A stretch of DNA of 64,000 bases from the NCBI RefSeq assembly GCF_000217815.1, contig NC_015707.1, positions 1,910,014 through 1,974,013 on the forward strand. Direction: 5' to 3'. Position 1 is the first letter of the stretch. Each line of letters starts with the position of its first letter. Positions 39,030 to 48,345 of this stretch are shown here, one piece after another. This DNA is from Pseudothermotoga thermarum DSM 5069. GTDB lineage: Bacteria; Thermotogota; Thermotogae; Thermotogales; DSM-5069. Both the position numbers and the translations under genes were made by a program. The notes below the pieces were generated by a model. The model was not told where the DNA came from and did no database searches. It was given only the letters and a program-made list of their open reading frames with translations.

Positions 39030-39060
39030 AAACCAGCCAACCTCAGGCTGGTTTGTTTTT
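39030..39060 (+). terminator. Terminator after pnp
   Basis: AAACCAGCC/GGCTGGTTT stem, 7-base loop, GTTTTTG tail. Confidence 0.88.
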
Positions 39061-39101
39061 GTTGTATTCAAAGTAGACGTTTTCGAGGAGGGATCGAAGC
39101 A

Positions 39102-40316
39102 GTGAATTGTGAAATAGTTCAAGTTGGCCCTCACATTGTTTATCTCATTCCTTTCAACAGTGTCGAGACGATTTCCGTTGCCTTTGCAGTTCCTGTAGGT
39201 TCAGCACATGAAAGCGATGAAGAAGCGGGAATTTCCCATTTTATAGAACATGTTGCCTTCAAGGGGACAAAGAACTTCAGCGAATTTGATTTGAAATATT
39301 CCGTAGAAGTTGTTGGAGGAACTTTAAATGCGTTCACCACACGTGATTTCACAGTTTATTATGCAAAGGTACCATACACAAGTTATCAGATAACTATCGA
39401 CGTTTTGACAGATCTCGTTTTCAACCCTATTTTTGATGAAAAAGCTGTTGAGCTCGAGAAATCTGTCATTATAGAGGAAATAAAGTCTTACAACGAAGAT
39501 CACGTTTCTAGGGTGGAAGATCTCTTCATTGAAGCGGTTCTTCAAAAGCCATATTCAAAACCTATAAGTGGATACGAAAAAACCGTTTCCAGTTTTTCTT
39601 CACAAGACTTGAAAAACTTTCATGAAAGAAATTATGGCAACCTTCGTGTTTTGGTTGTAGGCAAAATAACGAAAGATTTGAAAAAATATTTGTTAAATAA
39701 ATTGCAATGTTATGATAAAATTGTAAAAGAAGAGAAACCACCGTTGCGCTTTAAAAAACCGAAGAAAGTGTTTGAGGAAAAAAATGACTTAACACAGTTG
39801 CATTTCGTTCACGGTACTGTTTTGGATTTCGGAGTTGAGGATGAAAAGTTTAGGGTGTTCAGGGTGCTTGAAACAACGCTTGGGAGCGGGATGAGTTGTC
39901 TTCTTTTCAAAAGAATAAGAGAAGATTTAGGGCTTGTTTACAGTATCGAATTGTTGAGTTCTGCTTGGCCTAATAAAACACTTTTCAGTATATACGCTTC
40001 TACAAGTAAAGAAAAGTTCCAAAAATACGTTGAAGAGATGAATAAGTTGACACGTGAAGATATAGGCAAAGACTTTTTTGAGTACGGTAAAAGAAGATTG
40101 CTTGGAAAGCTTCAAATGCTTACTGAGAGTGTAAGTTCCCTGTTCAGCTATGCTCTTGGTTACATCATGGTTGGTTTAAAACCGAAACCAATAGAGGATG
40201 TGATAAAGGAAACCTCAAGGGTAACTTACAAACAAGTTCTGGAACTTTGGAAAGAGATATGTTCAAAAGATTGGTACTGGGCTTTCGTTGTTCCAAAAGG
40301 GTATAAACCTTTCTAA
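39102..40316 (+). CDS. M16-family zinc peptidase (processing-protease-like)
   Basis: 404 residues with the inverted zinc motif HFIEH in GISHFIEHVAFKGTKNF (about 45-61) and downstream Glu in EKSVIIEEIKSYNEDH. Half-size M16B peptidases act as dimers on peptides. Many bacteria carry one after pnp, as here. GTG 39102 follows GAGGAGGG. The HD-GYP gene begins 22 bases after it. Confidence 0.92.
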   Translation: MNCEIVQVGPHIVYLIPFNSVETISVAFAVPVGSAHESDEEAGISHFIEHVAFKGTKNFSEFDLKYSVEVVGGTLNAFTTRDFTVYYAKVPYTSYQITIDVLTDLVFNPIFDEKAVELEKSVIIEEIKSYNEDHVSRVEDLFIEAVLQKPYSKPISGYEKTVSSFSSQDLKNFHERNYGNLRVLVVGKITKDLKKYLLNKLQCYDKIVKEEKPPLRFKKPKKVFEEKNDLTQLHFVHGTVLDFGVEDEKFRVFRVLETTLGSGMSCLLFKRIREDLGLVYSIELLSSAWPNKTLFSIYASTSKEKFQKYVEEMNKLTREDIGKDFFEYGKRRLLGKLQMLTESVSSLFSYALGYIMVGLKPKPIEDVIKETSRVTYKQVLELWKEICSKDWYWAFVVPKGYKPF

Positions 40317-40338
40317 ATCTCGGAAAGGGGACGGTTTT

Positions 40339-41394
40339 TTGGATCAAAAGCAGGGTCAAACTGTTTGGAAAAAGGTTAGCTTCCTTGTGCCTGGAGATAT
40401 AAGTCTTGAAACGATTAAAAGTCCAAAAGATGGGGAAACACTGGTGAAAGCGGGACAAATCTTAACGCGCGAAGACATATTAAGGCTTTTGGAAAACGAT
40501 GTCAACTATCTATGGGTAATGGTTCAACCGGCAAATCCTCCAGTTGTTGAAGCAAAAAGAATAGAGAAAACAAAAGAGGAGATAAAGAATATATTCAACA
40601 AAGTCGTGGAAAGTATGAAAATCGAGACTGAAGAAGTTCGACAGCTTTCCGATCAAATTCTCAGCGATATCGAAAGAAATTATTCAGATAAGATGTCTTT
40701 GATTTTTTTTATCCAAGAAAGTGATGAAGAATACACCTATGTTCACGAAGTTCACGTTGGAATGATTTCCTCACTCATAGGGATAGAGCTGGGTATGAAA
40801 CATTCTGAACTTGCCGACCTTTGTTTTTCGGCTATGATTCACGACGTTGGTAAAGTTCTTGTTCCAAAACCGGTGCTTTACGCGCAAAGAAAGCTTACGC
40901 CAGAAGAATTCGAAATCGTTAAAAAGCATGTTTTGTACGGTGAAAAACTTTGCAGGGCTTCCGGTATAACCAACGAACTTGTGATAAGCGGAGTCAGAAA
41001 TCATCACGAAAAGCTCGATGGTTCTGGATATTTAGCAGGGTTAAAAGGATCAGAGATAACTTCATTTGCAAGAATAATAGCCGTTGCCGATATTTACGAC
41101 GCTTTGATATCCCAACGCTCCTACAAGACCCCATGGTCCCCCTACAAAGCCATTTCAGAGTTGATAAGCATGGCGTCTACTGGAAAACTTGACGGTAAGG
41201 TTGTGAGGGCTTTTGTATCAATAGTGGGGCTTTATCCGGTGGGAACCACCGTGATTTTGAACAACGGTGTGAAAGCAACGGTTGTGGGAAATACGAGGAA
41301 GGTCATCACCCGTCCGATCGTCAGATTGGAAGATGGAACGAAAGTTGATCTTTCCGAGGAAAAATCTTTGACAATAGTTCAAGTTTTGGATTGA
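40339..41394 (+). CDS. HD-GYP domain phosphohydrolase, probable c-di-GMP phosphodiesterase
   Basis: 351 residues. An N-terminal ~120-residue part (LVPGDISLETIKSPKDGETL, AGQILTREDILRLLEN) resembles the DUF3391-like partner of HD-GYP proteins. The catalytic part has HD in AMIHDVGK, HHEKLDGSGYLAGLKG and FARIIAVADIYDALIS. The GYP motif reads GYL, and its Pro is lost, so activity may differ. A short beta tail follows. TTG 40339 lies after GGAAAGGGG; no better start was found. Likely controls c-di-GMP or another cyclic nucleotide in the cytoplasm. Confidence 0.87.
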   Translation: MDQKQGQTVWKKVSFLVPGDISLETIKSPKDGETLVKAGQILTREDILRLLENDVNYLWVMVQPANPPVVEAKRIEKTKEEIKNIFNKVVESMKIETEEVRQLSDQILSDIERNYSDKMSLIFFIQESDEEYTYVHEVHVGMISSLIGIELGMKHSELADLCFSAMIHDVGKVLVPKPVLYAQRKLTPEEFEIVKKHVLYGEKLCRASGITNELVISGVRNHHEKLDGSGYLAGLKGSEITSFARIIAVADIYDALISQRSYKTPWSPYKAISELISMASTGKLDGKVVRAFVSIVGLYPVGTTVILNNGVKATVVGNTRKVITRPIVRLEDGTKVDLSEEKSLTIVQVLD

Positions 41395-41397
41395 ATT

Positions 41398-41877
41398 TCA
41401 AAGAACGGGGTAAAAGCCTTGTTCCCACCAAAATTGTTGAAGGAATTCTTCGTGCAAATTTTTCAACACATCTCTTTGGTGTTTTTCAAGTTCCATAAGA
41501 TTCAAAAGGAATCTTTTTACAGTTTCGTTCGAAATAACATCTGCTATTTTTTGACACAAGAGAGTTAAATCGTGCTCCATCATGTAAGCTGCTTCAAGTA
41601 ACGGTAAATCCGATCGAACGCTGGTTTCCGGATATAGTTTGAGCGTGGTAACGTAAGTTGGAAAATTTTCAAAAGTTGTGTTTGAAAAATCAAAAGAACT
41701 GATTTCGACAAAGTCAAACAACCTTTTGATGTGTTCATCCTCTATTTTGCTAAATTGAGTGAACAAGTCTTTCACCGTCTTTGTCAAAGCAAAATCGGCT
41801 TTTAGTTTGTAAAAATCTCGCCACTGGATTTCATGGGCAAGAAGAAGTTTTAACAATTCTTTTTCATCGCGTTTCAT
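41398..41877 (-). CDS. Ferritin-like (rubrerythrin-type) protein
   Basis: 159 residues forming a four-helix bundle with Glu/His pairs in AHEIQWRDFY, SKIEDEHIKRL, YMMEHDLTLL and LMELEKHQRD, the spacing of a diiron site. ATG 41877 after GGGAGAGAAAGG is chosen over an upstream ATG. It may handle iron or peroxide. Convergent with the HD-GYP gene (3-base gap) and divergent from yqeY. Confidence 0.75.
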   Translation of the reverse strand: MKRDEKELLKLLLAHEIQWRDFYKLKADFALTKTVKDLFTQFSKIEDEHIKRLFDFVEISSFDFSNTTFENFPTYVTTLKLYPETSVRSDLPLLEAAYMMEHDLTLLCQKIADVISNETVKRFLLNLMELEKHQRDVLKNLHEEFLQQFWWEQGFYPVL

Positions 41878-41959
41878 ACCTTTCTCTCCCTTCAAGTTGT
41901 TTGGTATAGAATATATCATAAAGTTGTGGAGACTTCAAGTTTGAAAGGAGGAGTAAAGG

Positions 41960-42412
41960 ATGAATTTGAAAGAAAAGTTATCTCAAGATTTGAAAGAGGC
42001 AATGAAAGCAAAGGATGAAGCAAAGGTACGCACCGTGAGGATGCTGCTTGCTGCTATCAAGAATTTCGAGGTTGAGAAAATGAAAAGCGCAACCGATGAG
42101 GATATTTTGCAAATCATGGCAAAGGAAATAAAAAAGAGAAAAGAATCGATAGAACTCTATCTAAAAGGTGGTCGCGAAGATTTGGCAAAAGCTGAGGAAG
42201 AGGAAATAAAAATCATCGAATCATACATGCCCCAGCAGATGAGCGAAGAAGAAATAAGAGAATTTGCTAAGAAGATTATAGAGGAACTAAAACTTTCAGG
42301 TCCCAAGGATGTTGGGACAGCTATGAAAGCAATTATGTCTCAACTGAAAGGTAAGGCAGATGGAAAGTTGGTGAACAAAATTGTGACAGAACTTCTCTCT
42401 GGTTCAAATTGA
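41960..42412 (+). CDS. yqeY: GatB/YqeY domain protein
   Basis: 150 aa, helical, with KSATDEDILQIMAKEIKKRKESIELY and YMPQQMSEEEIREF-like segments of the YqeY family, related to the tail of GatB amidotransferase and presumed to bind tRNA. (Parts: ILQIMAKEIKKRKES, SYMPQQMSEEEI.) Strong AGGAGG site. It ends 12 bases before mnmE and is probably co-transcribed. Confidence 0.92.
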   Translation: MNLKEKLSQDLKEAMKAKDEAKVRTVRMLLAAIKNFEVEKMKSATDEDILQIMAKEIKKRKESIELYLKGGREDLAKAEEEEIKIIESYMPQQMSEEEIREFAKKIIEELKLSGPKDVGTAMKAIMSQLKGKADGKLVNKIVTELLSGSN

Positions 42413-42424
42413 GGGGTGGTTTGA

Positions 42425-43774
42425 ACGGATACCATCGCTGCCATTTCTTCACCAAAGGGTATTGGTGCAATAGCTGTAATTAGAGTAAGTGGGACTTTAA
42501 GCTGGGAGATTGTTCGTAAAATATTGGCAAAATCGGTTGAAGTTGAACCCAGGAAAGTTTACCACAACTTTGTCATTGACAAAGATGGACAAGTTGTCGA
42601 TGAGGTTATGGTTGTCTTTTACAAAGCGCCAAATTCTTACACTGGAGAAGACATGGTAGAAATAATGTGCCATGGCGGGTTTGTTGTGAGCGAGATGATT
42701 CTTGAGCTTTTGATAAACAACGGAGCAAGACTTGCTGGTCCTGGGGAATTCACAAAACGCGCTTTTTTGAATGGAAAGATGGATTTAACTAAAGCTGAGG
42801 CAGTTAAACAAATAATAGAGGCTACCTCAAGGCATGCTGTCAAAGCCATCTCCCAAAATCTCACCAGTAGATTTTACCAAATGGTTAAGCAACTTCGTGA
42901 GGATGTGCTCAATCTTTTAGCACATTTAGAAGTTGAATTCGATTATCCAGACGATGTGTTCATAGAACGTGGATATTTGTTGAAAATGGCGGAAGATGTT
43001 CTATCAAAAGTTGAAAAATTACTCAGCAATGCGGAAAACAGATTAGCTGTTTCGTCTGGAATCAAGGTTGTGATAGTTGGAAAACCCAACGTTGGAAAAT
43101 CGTCACTTTTAAACGCTTTAGCTAAAGAAGAAAAAGCCATAGTAACCGAGATACCTGGAACGACCAGAGATCTGATCGAAGTCCCAATCACCATTGATGG
43201 GATCAACTTCACGTTAGTTGACACCGCTGGCATAAGGACTTCGAATGACAAGGTTGAACAGATTGGGATTGAACGTGCAATAAAGGCTTGTGGTAAAGCC
43301 GATTTGATTTTATTTGTTGTTGATGCAACCACAGAATTGGATGAGAACGATATGAGGATATTAGAGCTCATAAAGGATAAAAGATACCTTGTTGTTATAA
43401 ATAAAATCGATGCAAGGGATTTCGTGGATAGAGAAAAAATCAAGCAAATTCTCAAAACAAATACTCACGTTTTAACTGTCTCGGCTTTGAAAAAAGAAGG
43501 GATTGAGGAAGTGGAGAAACAAATTGTAAACAGCGTAAAAGATGTGATCCTATCCACCGATGGCTATGTGACAACTCACAGACAATACGAACATTTGTTG
43601 GAGTGTAAGAGAAATTTGGTGAAGGCCTTTGAAAGTTTAAAAAACTCAGTTGAACTTGACATGGTTGCGGAAGACTTAAGGTCAGCTTTAAAACAACTAG
43701 ATTTGTTAACTGGTGAAAGCTACACGGAGGATTTAATAGACAAGATCTTCAAAGAATTTTGTGTTGGAAAATAA
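42425..43774 (+). CDS. mnmE: tRNA modification GTPase MnmE, apparently starting at ACG
   Basis: With MnmG it makes 5-carboxymethylaminomethyl-uridine at tRNA wobble positions. The frame is open from ACG 42425 (an in-frame TGA is just before it): Thr-Asp-Thr-Ile-Ala-Ala-Ile-Ser-Ser-Pro, where homologues begin Met-Asp-Thr-Ile. No ATG, GTG or TTG occurs until codon 34, which would delete the formyl-THF domain. GGGGTG (42413-42418) is at normal distance from ACG. The G domain has GKPNVGKSSLLN, PGTTRDLIE, DTAG, NKID; the C-terminus is FCVGK. 449 aa from ACG matches family length. The start is either ACG or a mutation/sequence error. Confidence 0.9.
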   Translation, partial: TDTIAAISSPKGIGAIAVIRVSGTLSWEIVRKILAKSVEVEPRKVYHNFVIDKDGQVVDEVMVVFYKAPNSYTGEDMVEIMCHGGFVVSEMILELLINNGARLAGPGEFTKRAFLNGKMDLTKAEAVKQIIEATSRHAVKAISQNLTSRFYQMVKQLREDVLNLLAHLEVEFDYPDDVFIERGYLLKMAEDVLSKVEKLLSNAENRLAVSSGIKVVIVGKPNVGKSSLLNALAKEEKAIVTEIPGTTRDLIEVPITIDGINFTLVDTAGIRTSNDKVEQIGIERAIKACGKADLILFVVDATTELDENDMRILELIKDKRYLVVINKIDARDFVDREKIKQILKTNTHVLTVSALKKEGIEEVEKQIVNSVKDVILSTDGYVTTHRQYEHLLECKRNLVKAFESLKNSVELDMVAEDLRSALKQLDLLTGESYTEDLIDKIFKEFCVGK

Positions 43775-43808
43775 AGAGGGGGTGCAAAAGCCCCCCTCTG
43801 CTTTTACT
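43775..43808. terminator. Bidirectional terminator between mnmE and hup
   Basis: AGAGGGGG/CCCCCTCT (43775-43782 with 43792-43799) with a 9-base loop. T-rich tails lie on both strands, serving the two convergent genes. Confidence 0.85.
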
Positions 43809-44076
43809 TGATCTTTTCTTTGAGTGCTTTTCCAGGTTTGAACTTTGGTACTTTTCTTTCTGGAATTGTGATGGGCTTTTTGGTCTGTGGGTTGACACCT
43901 TTTCTCTGAGCGGCTTTCTTAACCATGAATGTTCCAAATCCGACGAGCTGCACTTTTTCACCCTTGCCAAGCGTGTCAATGATTGTTTCGATTGTTGTGT
44001 CAATGACTTTTTTGACGTCCTTCTTCTTCAAACCGCTCTTCTTTGCGACCTTGTCGACAAGTTCCTTCTTGTTCAT
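43804..44076 (-). CDS. hup: HU-type DNA-binding protein
   Basis: 90-residue histone-like protein that bends and compacts DNA. Classic sequence: MNKKELVDKVAKKSGL, VQLVGFGTFMVKKAAQRKG, NPQTKKPITIPERKVPKFKPG with the DNA-binding arm between. Ribosome site GGGGGA. Own promoter at 44133-44162. Confidence 0.97.
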   Translation of the reverse strand: MNKKELVDKVAKKSGLKKKDVKKVIDTTIETIIDTLGKGEKVQLVGFGTFMVKKAAQRKGVNPQTKKPITIPERKVPKFKPGKALKEKIK

Positions 44077-44132
44077 TCACAGTCCCCCTTTCTATTGAGA
44101 ATTTTGGGAGGATTGCCCTCCCTCACTTATGA

Positions 44133-44162
44133 ATAATAGCACTTTTTCGATAGACATTTCAA
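44133..44162 (-). promoter_or_regulatory. Promoter of hup
   Basis: Minus strand TTGAAA (44162-44157), 18-base spacer, TATTAT (44138-44133), 57 bases before the ATG. Confidence 0.75.
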
Positions 44163-44307
44163 GTCCCCTTCCCATCGAAACGGGAAAACCTTGGATTTTT
44201 GTTTCAGAAATGTTGAAAAGAAGCGGGATTCAGATAACTGTAATCTGAGAAAATCTTTTATAACGGTATTTTTGACTTATTTCAAAAAATTCGGTCAAAT
44301 TTTATGG

Positions 44308-44313
44308 TATTAT
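44308..44313 (+). promoter_or_regulatory. -10 element of the exported-protein gene
   Basis: ATGGTATTAT includes TGG-TATTAT, an extended -10. The rest of the geneless stretch 44163-44340 is AT-rich, with only a weak hairpin TCAGAT/ATCTGA (about 44232). Confidence 0.45.
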
Positions 44314-44344
44314 CAACCTTAGGGTTGAAAGGGAGGTATAAGGA

Positions 44345-45622
44345 ATGAGGAAATTTTTTGTGGCAGTTTCTCTGTGCTTAGTGCTTGTGGCCTTTGGTAT
44401 ATCAAGATTCATTCCCGGCGATTACGAAAGTGTTTTCATTGCTCGTTCAAATGGAAAATATTATGATCAAGCTAAAAGCTATGGACTGATAAAAATTTTG
44501 GCTGTGGATCTTGGGCTAGAACCTATGATTCAAAGCTTGCTGGCAAGTTATGGAGCTCAATATGGTGTAACAACAAAAGATATCGATGATTTATTAAGAA
44601 AAGATCTTTTAATAGTTCAAAACAAAGAAGATATCTTCGTAGCTCTAGGTCCATCACCTTCTGCTGGAAAATTCGTCAGATTTGTATCAACGCTGCTTGG
44701 GCAAGAACTTCAGATTTCTCACAAAGACGATTATTTGTTGATATCCACCAGCAAGGAACTTTTGGATAAATGCTTAAAAGGCGGCGGCTCTGTTCCAAAG
44801 GAAGTTATGAATCTTTTCAACGACGAGAGAGTTTGGGCAGTAAGCTATTCTCCCGGTATGTCAATTTCTGGTGCACAGTTTTCTTCAAAAGGTTTTGTTA
44901 AGGTTCTAAGCGATCGGATTTATTGTGAACAAATTTTAATAGCTCAAAACGATGCAGCTAAATCGATTTTGAAGCAATTAACACCTTCGAAAAACTTTGA
45001 ACTTGTTGAGGATCAAGGTTTGTCTGGTGAAGTTTTTGCATTCGTCAACATTTCAGATCCTTCTACTGTTAGAACACTTTTCGACTTTTCAAAAGACGTT
45101 CTTCAGTTATCTAAAACCTTTGGAATAGATGTGAAGGCGCAACTGGAAACTTTCGAAAAGTTGATAGACAAGTTCGGCGGAAAAGCGGCTTTATCAATGC
45201 AAGCGGCGGAAATAGTTGAATCTTTTCTTGCGCTTGATCAATCCAAAGAACAAAAAGAGCAAAAAGTTAAAATGTACGCAGTTATGCGTATGAAAACCAC
45301 TTTGCAGGAGCTTAAGAACATCCTTGGTGGGGAGATTCAAACTTTTGGTAAAACTCAGTATCTTCGCACCGATGATTTCTACGTGGTGGTTGAAAAAGAC
45401 GTTGTGAGGTTGTACACAATGCCTCCATACGATTACAAGCCAACTAGTAGTTCTTTGGAAAAAGCCAAGCAATTTTTCAAGTCAAATGAAATGTCACTGT
45501 TTGTCTTCATCGATTTCGATCCAATTTTGGATAAGCTTCTTGGTATAACAACTGGGTCAGCTTTTGTTCTCTACCAAAGTGTTGAAAATGATTTGCTGAA
45601 AACAATCTGGTATCTGAAGTAG
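44345..45622 (+). CDS. Exported protein of unknown function (DUF3352-like)
   Basis: 425 residues with a signal peptide (FFVAVSLCLVLVAFG). The body alternates strands and helices with statements of the kind KDDYLLISTSKELLDKCL and FAFVNISDPSTVRTLFDF, reminiscent of DUF3352 proteins, which share repeated alpha/beta units; the match is weak. No enzyme motif is seen. It is 11 bases upstream of ppdK and likely co-transcribed, though the link is unclear. Confidence 0.55.
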   Translation: MRKFFVAVSLCLVLVAFGISRFIPGDYESVFIARSNGKYYDQAKSYGLIKILAVDLGLEPMIQSLLASYGAQYGVTTKDIDDLLRKDLLIVQNKEDIFVALGPSPSAGKFVRFVSTLLGQELQISHKDDYLLISTSKELLDKCLKGGGSVPKEVMNLFNDERVWAVSYSPGMSISGAQFSSKGFVKVLSDRIYCEQILIAQNDAAKSILKQLTPSKNFELVEDQGLSGEVFAFVNISDPSTVRTLFDFSKDVLQLSKTFGIDVKAQLETFEKLIDKFGGKAALSMQAAEIVESFLALDQSKEQKEQKVKMYAVMRMKTTLQELKNILGGEIQTFGKTQYLRTDDFYVVVEKDVVRLYTMPPYDYKPTSSSLEKAKQFFKSNEMSLFVFIDFDPILDKLLGITTGSAFVLYQSVENDLLKTIWYLK

Positions 45623-45633
45623 GGAGGTGTAGC

Positions 45634-48294
45634 ATGGTGAAAAAGTACGTCTACTTCTTTGCAAACGGTGTGGCAGAAGGAAAAGCTGAGATGAAGGATA
45701 TCTTAGGCGGTAAAGGTGCAAACCTAGCCGAGATGACCAACCTTGGTATACCAGTTCCGCCTGGTTTTACGATCTCTGCGGAGGTTTGTAGGTACTATTA
45801 CACTCATGGACATACCTATCCAGAGGGTTTAAAGGAAGAAGTTGAAGCAGCAATGAAAAGATTGGAGCAGGTGACCGGAAAAGGTTTTGGTGATCCAAAA
45901 AGACCGCTGTTGGTTTCAGTCAGATCCGGTGCAGCAATTTCAATGCCTGGTATGATGGACACCATACTAAACCTTGGTTTGAACGATGAAACAGTTGAAG
46001 GTTTAGCAAAAATGACCAACAACCCAAGATTTGCTTACGATGCTTATCGAAGATTTCTGCAAATGTTTGGAGACACCGCACTCGGAATACCCAGAAGCAA
46101 GTTTGAAAATGCTTTGGAAGAAATGAAGAAGGCCAAAGGCGTAAAGTTTGACGTTGAACTTGATGCAAACGATCTTAAAAAGCTTGTTGAAATATTCAAG
46201 AACATATACAAAGAAGAAAACAAAGAATTCCCGCAGGATGTTTACAAACAGTTGTGGCTTGCAATCGAAGCAGTCATAAAGAGCTGGATGAGTGAAAGAG
46301 CCGTGAAGTACAGACAAATTCACAACATCAGGGAAGATCAAATGCTTGGAACAGCTGTAAACATAGTTGCCATGGTCTTTGGAAACATGGGTGAAAATTC
46401 CGGAACAGGTGTTGCTTTCACAAGGGATCCAAACACTGGAGAAAAGAAAATTTACGGAGAATTTTTGCCAAACGCACAGGGTGAAGATGTCGTTGCAGGT
46501 ATAAGAACTCCTCTTCCGATTTCAGAACTTGAAAGATTGATGCCACAGACTTACAAAGAACTTGTCGAAATAATGGATAAACTGGAAAGGCACTACAAGG
46601 ACATGCAGGACATAGAATTCACAATCGAAGAAGGAAAGTTGTATCTGCTGCAAACAAGAAGCGGTAAGAGAACTTCAAGGGCTGCCATAAAAATAGCCGT
46701 TGATATGGTTCATGAGGGTTTGATCACCAAAGAAGAAGCAGTTTTGAGGGTTAAACCTGAGGATGTTGAAAGAGTTTTGCATCCAAGATTTGATGAAAAA
46801 GAACGGGCAAAAGCTACCGTCATAGCCAAAGGTTTGCCTGCTTCGCCTGGTGCAGCCACAGGAAAGGTTATCTTCGATTCTCACAAAGCTGAGGAACTTG
46901 GTAGGAACGGCGAAATGGTGATTCTCGTTAGACCTGAAACAAGTCCAGAAGACGTCGGTGGAATGGCTTTTGCACAGGGTATTCTAACCTCAAGGGGTGG
47001 AATGACTTCTCACGCAGCGGTTGTGGCACGCGGAATGGGTAAGCCTGCCGTTGTTGGAGCAGAAATGATTGAAGTTAAAGAAGAGGAAGGATTCTTCAGG
47101 GTAAACAACGTTGTTGTCAAAGAAGGAGATTGGATATCCATAGACGGTGCAACTGGAGAAGTTTTGCTTGGAAAGATTCCAACGATTAGGCCAATGGGCT
47201 TGGAAGGAGAAATTGCCGAACTGCTCAAGTGGGCAGATGAGATCAGAAGACTTGGTGTAAGGGCCAACGCAGATATACCAAGAGATGCGGATGTTGCAAG
47301 AAGGTTTGGAGCAGAAGGTATAGGTTTGTGCAGAACGGAGCACATGTTCTTCGAGAAAGACAGGATTCCAAAGATGAGAAAAATGATCGTTGCAAAAACG
47401 AAGGAAGAACGTGAAAAGGCTTTGAATGAATTGTTGCCACTCCAAAAGGAAGACTTCAAAGGTTTGTTCAGAATCATGGCTGGTTATCCTGTAACGATCA
47501 GGCTCATAGATCCACCTTTGCACGAATTCCTCCCACAGGACGACGAACAGATAGAGGCTACCGCAAGGGAGCTAGGAATGTCTGCCAAAGAGTTGAAGGA
47601 TATAGTTGAATCGCTCAAAGAACTGAACCCAATGCTTGGTCACAGAGGTTGTAGATTGACGATTACATATCCAGAAATAGCGATAATGCAAACAAAAGCA
47701 ATAATCGGAGCAGCCATAGAACTCAAGAAAGAAGAAAACATCGACGTAATACCAGAGATCATGATACCACTTGTCGGACATGTTAACGAGCTTGTCTATA
47801 TGAAGAAGATTATCAAAGAAGTTGCCGATCAGATGATCAAAGAAGCAGGTGTTCAAATTGAGTACAAGATTGGAACCATGATCGAAGTGCCAAGGGCTTG
47901 CGTCACAGCGGACGAAATAGCGAAAGAAGCCGAGTTCTTCAGCTTTGGAACAAACGATTTGACTCAGATGACCTTTGCCTTCAGCCGTGACGACATAGGT
48001 AAGTTCTTGCCGGAATACTTGCAGAAGGGAATACTTGAACACGATCCATTCAAGACCCTTGATTACGAAGGAGTTGGCAAATTGGTCGAAATGGCTACGC
48101 AAAAAGGTAAGCAGGCTAGATCGAACTTGAAAGTCGGTGTCTGCGGAGAACACGGAGGAGATCCGCGATCGATCAGATTCTTCCACAAAGCAGGTCTTGA
48201 CTATGTAAGTTGTTCTCCATACAGAGTACCTATTGCAAGATTAGCCGCCGCTCAAGCTGCTCTTGAAGGTAAAAAGTACGAAGAAAACGGATAA
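45634..48294 (+). CDS. ppdK: Pyruvate, phosphate dikinase
   Basis: 886-residue enzyme interconverting pyruvate + ATP + Pi with PEP + AMP + PPi. The N-terminal nucleotide-binding domain contains GGKGANLAEMTNLGIPVPPG. The central phosphohistidine loop is GGMTSHAAVVARGMGKPAVVG. The PEP-binding barrel ends with GVCGEHGGDPRSI. Length matches the family. With PPi-PFK and the membrane PPase it forms a PPi-handling set. Start ATG with GGAGGTG; terminator directly follows. Confidence 0.97.
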   Translation: MVKKYVYFFANGVAEGKAEMKDILGGKGANLAEMTNLGIPVPPGFTISAEVCRYYYTHGHTYPEGLKEEVEAAMKRLEQVTGKGFGDPKRPLLVSVRSGAAISMPGMMDTILNLGLNDETVEGLAKMTNNPRFAYDAYRRFLQMFGDTALGIPRSKFENALEEMKKAKGVKFDVELDANDLKKLVEIFKNIYKEENKEFPQDVYKQLWLAIEAVIKSWMSERAVKYRQIHNIREDQMLGTAVNIVAMVFGNMGENSGTGVAFTRDPNTGEKKIYGEFLPNAQGEDVVAGIRTPLPISELERLMPQTYKELVEIMDKLERHYKDMQDIEFTIEEGKLYLLQTRSGKRTSRAAIKIAVDMVHEGLITKEEAVLRVKPEDVERVLHPRFDEKERAKATVIAKGLPASPGAATGKVIFDSHKAEELGRNGEMVILVRPETSPEDVGGMAFAQGILTSRGGMTSHAAVVARGMGKPAVVGAEMIEVKEEEGFFRVNNVVVKEGDWISIDGATGEVLLGKIPTIRPMGLEGEIAELLKWADEIRRLGVRANADIPRDADVARRFGAEGIGLCRTEHMFFEKDRIPKMRKMIVAKTKEEREKALNELLPLQKEDFKGLFRIMAGYPVTIRLIDPPLHEFLPQDDEQIEATARELGMSAKELKDIVESLKELNPMLGHRGCRLTITYPEIAIMQTKAIIGAAIELKKEENIDVIPEIMIPLVGHVNELVYMKKIIKEVADQMIKEAGVQIEYKIGTMIEVPRACVTADEIAKEAEFFSFGTNDLTQMTFAFSRDDIGKFLPEYLQKGILEHDPFKTLDYEGVGKLVEMATQKGKQARSNLKVGVCGEHGGDPRSIRFFHKAGLDYVSCSPYRVPIARLAAAQAALEGKKYEENG

Positions 48295-48322
48295 AAAGAA
48301 GAGGGCGTAAGCCCTCTTCTTT
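48295..48322 (+). terminator. Terminator after ppdK
   Basis: AAAGAAGAGGGC/GCCCTCTTCTTT, 12 bp, loop GTAA, T-tail from the stem itself. Confidence 0.85.
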
Positions 48323-48345
48323 AAATTGATCAATGAGGTGGAAAA

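Noticed and set aside
47010-47523. Long minus-strand frames within ppdK
   Set aside because: Antisense shadows of a strongly conserved gene; no ribosome sites or domains.
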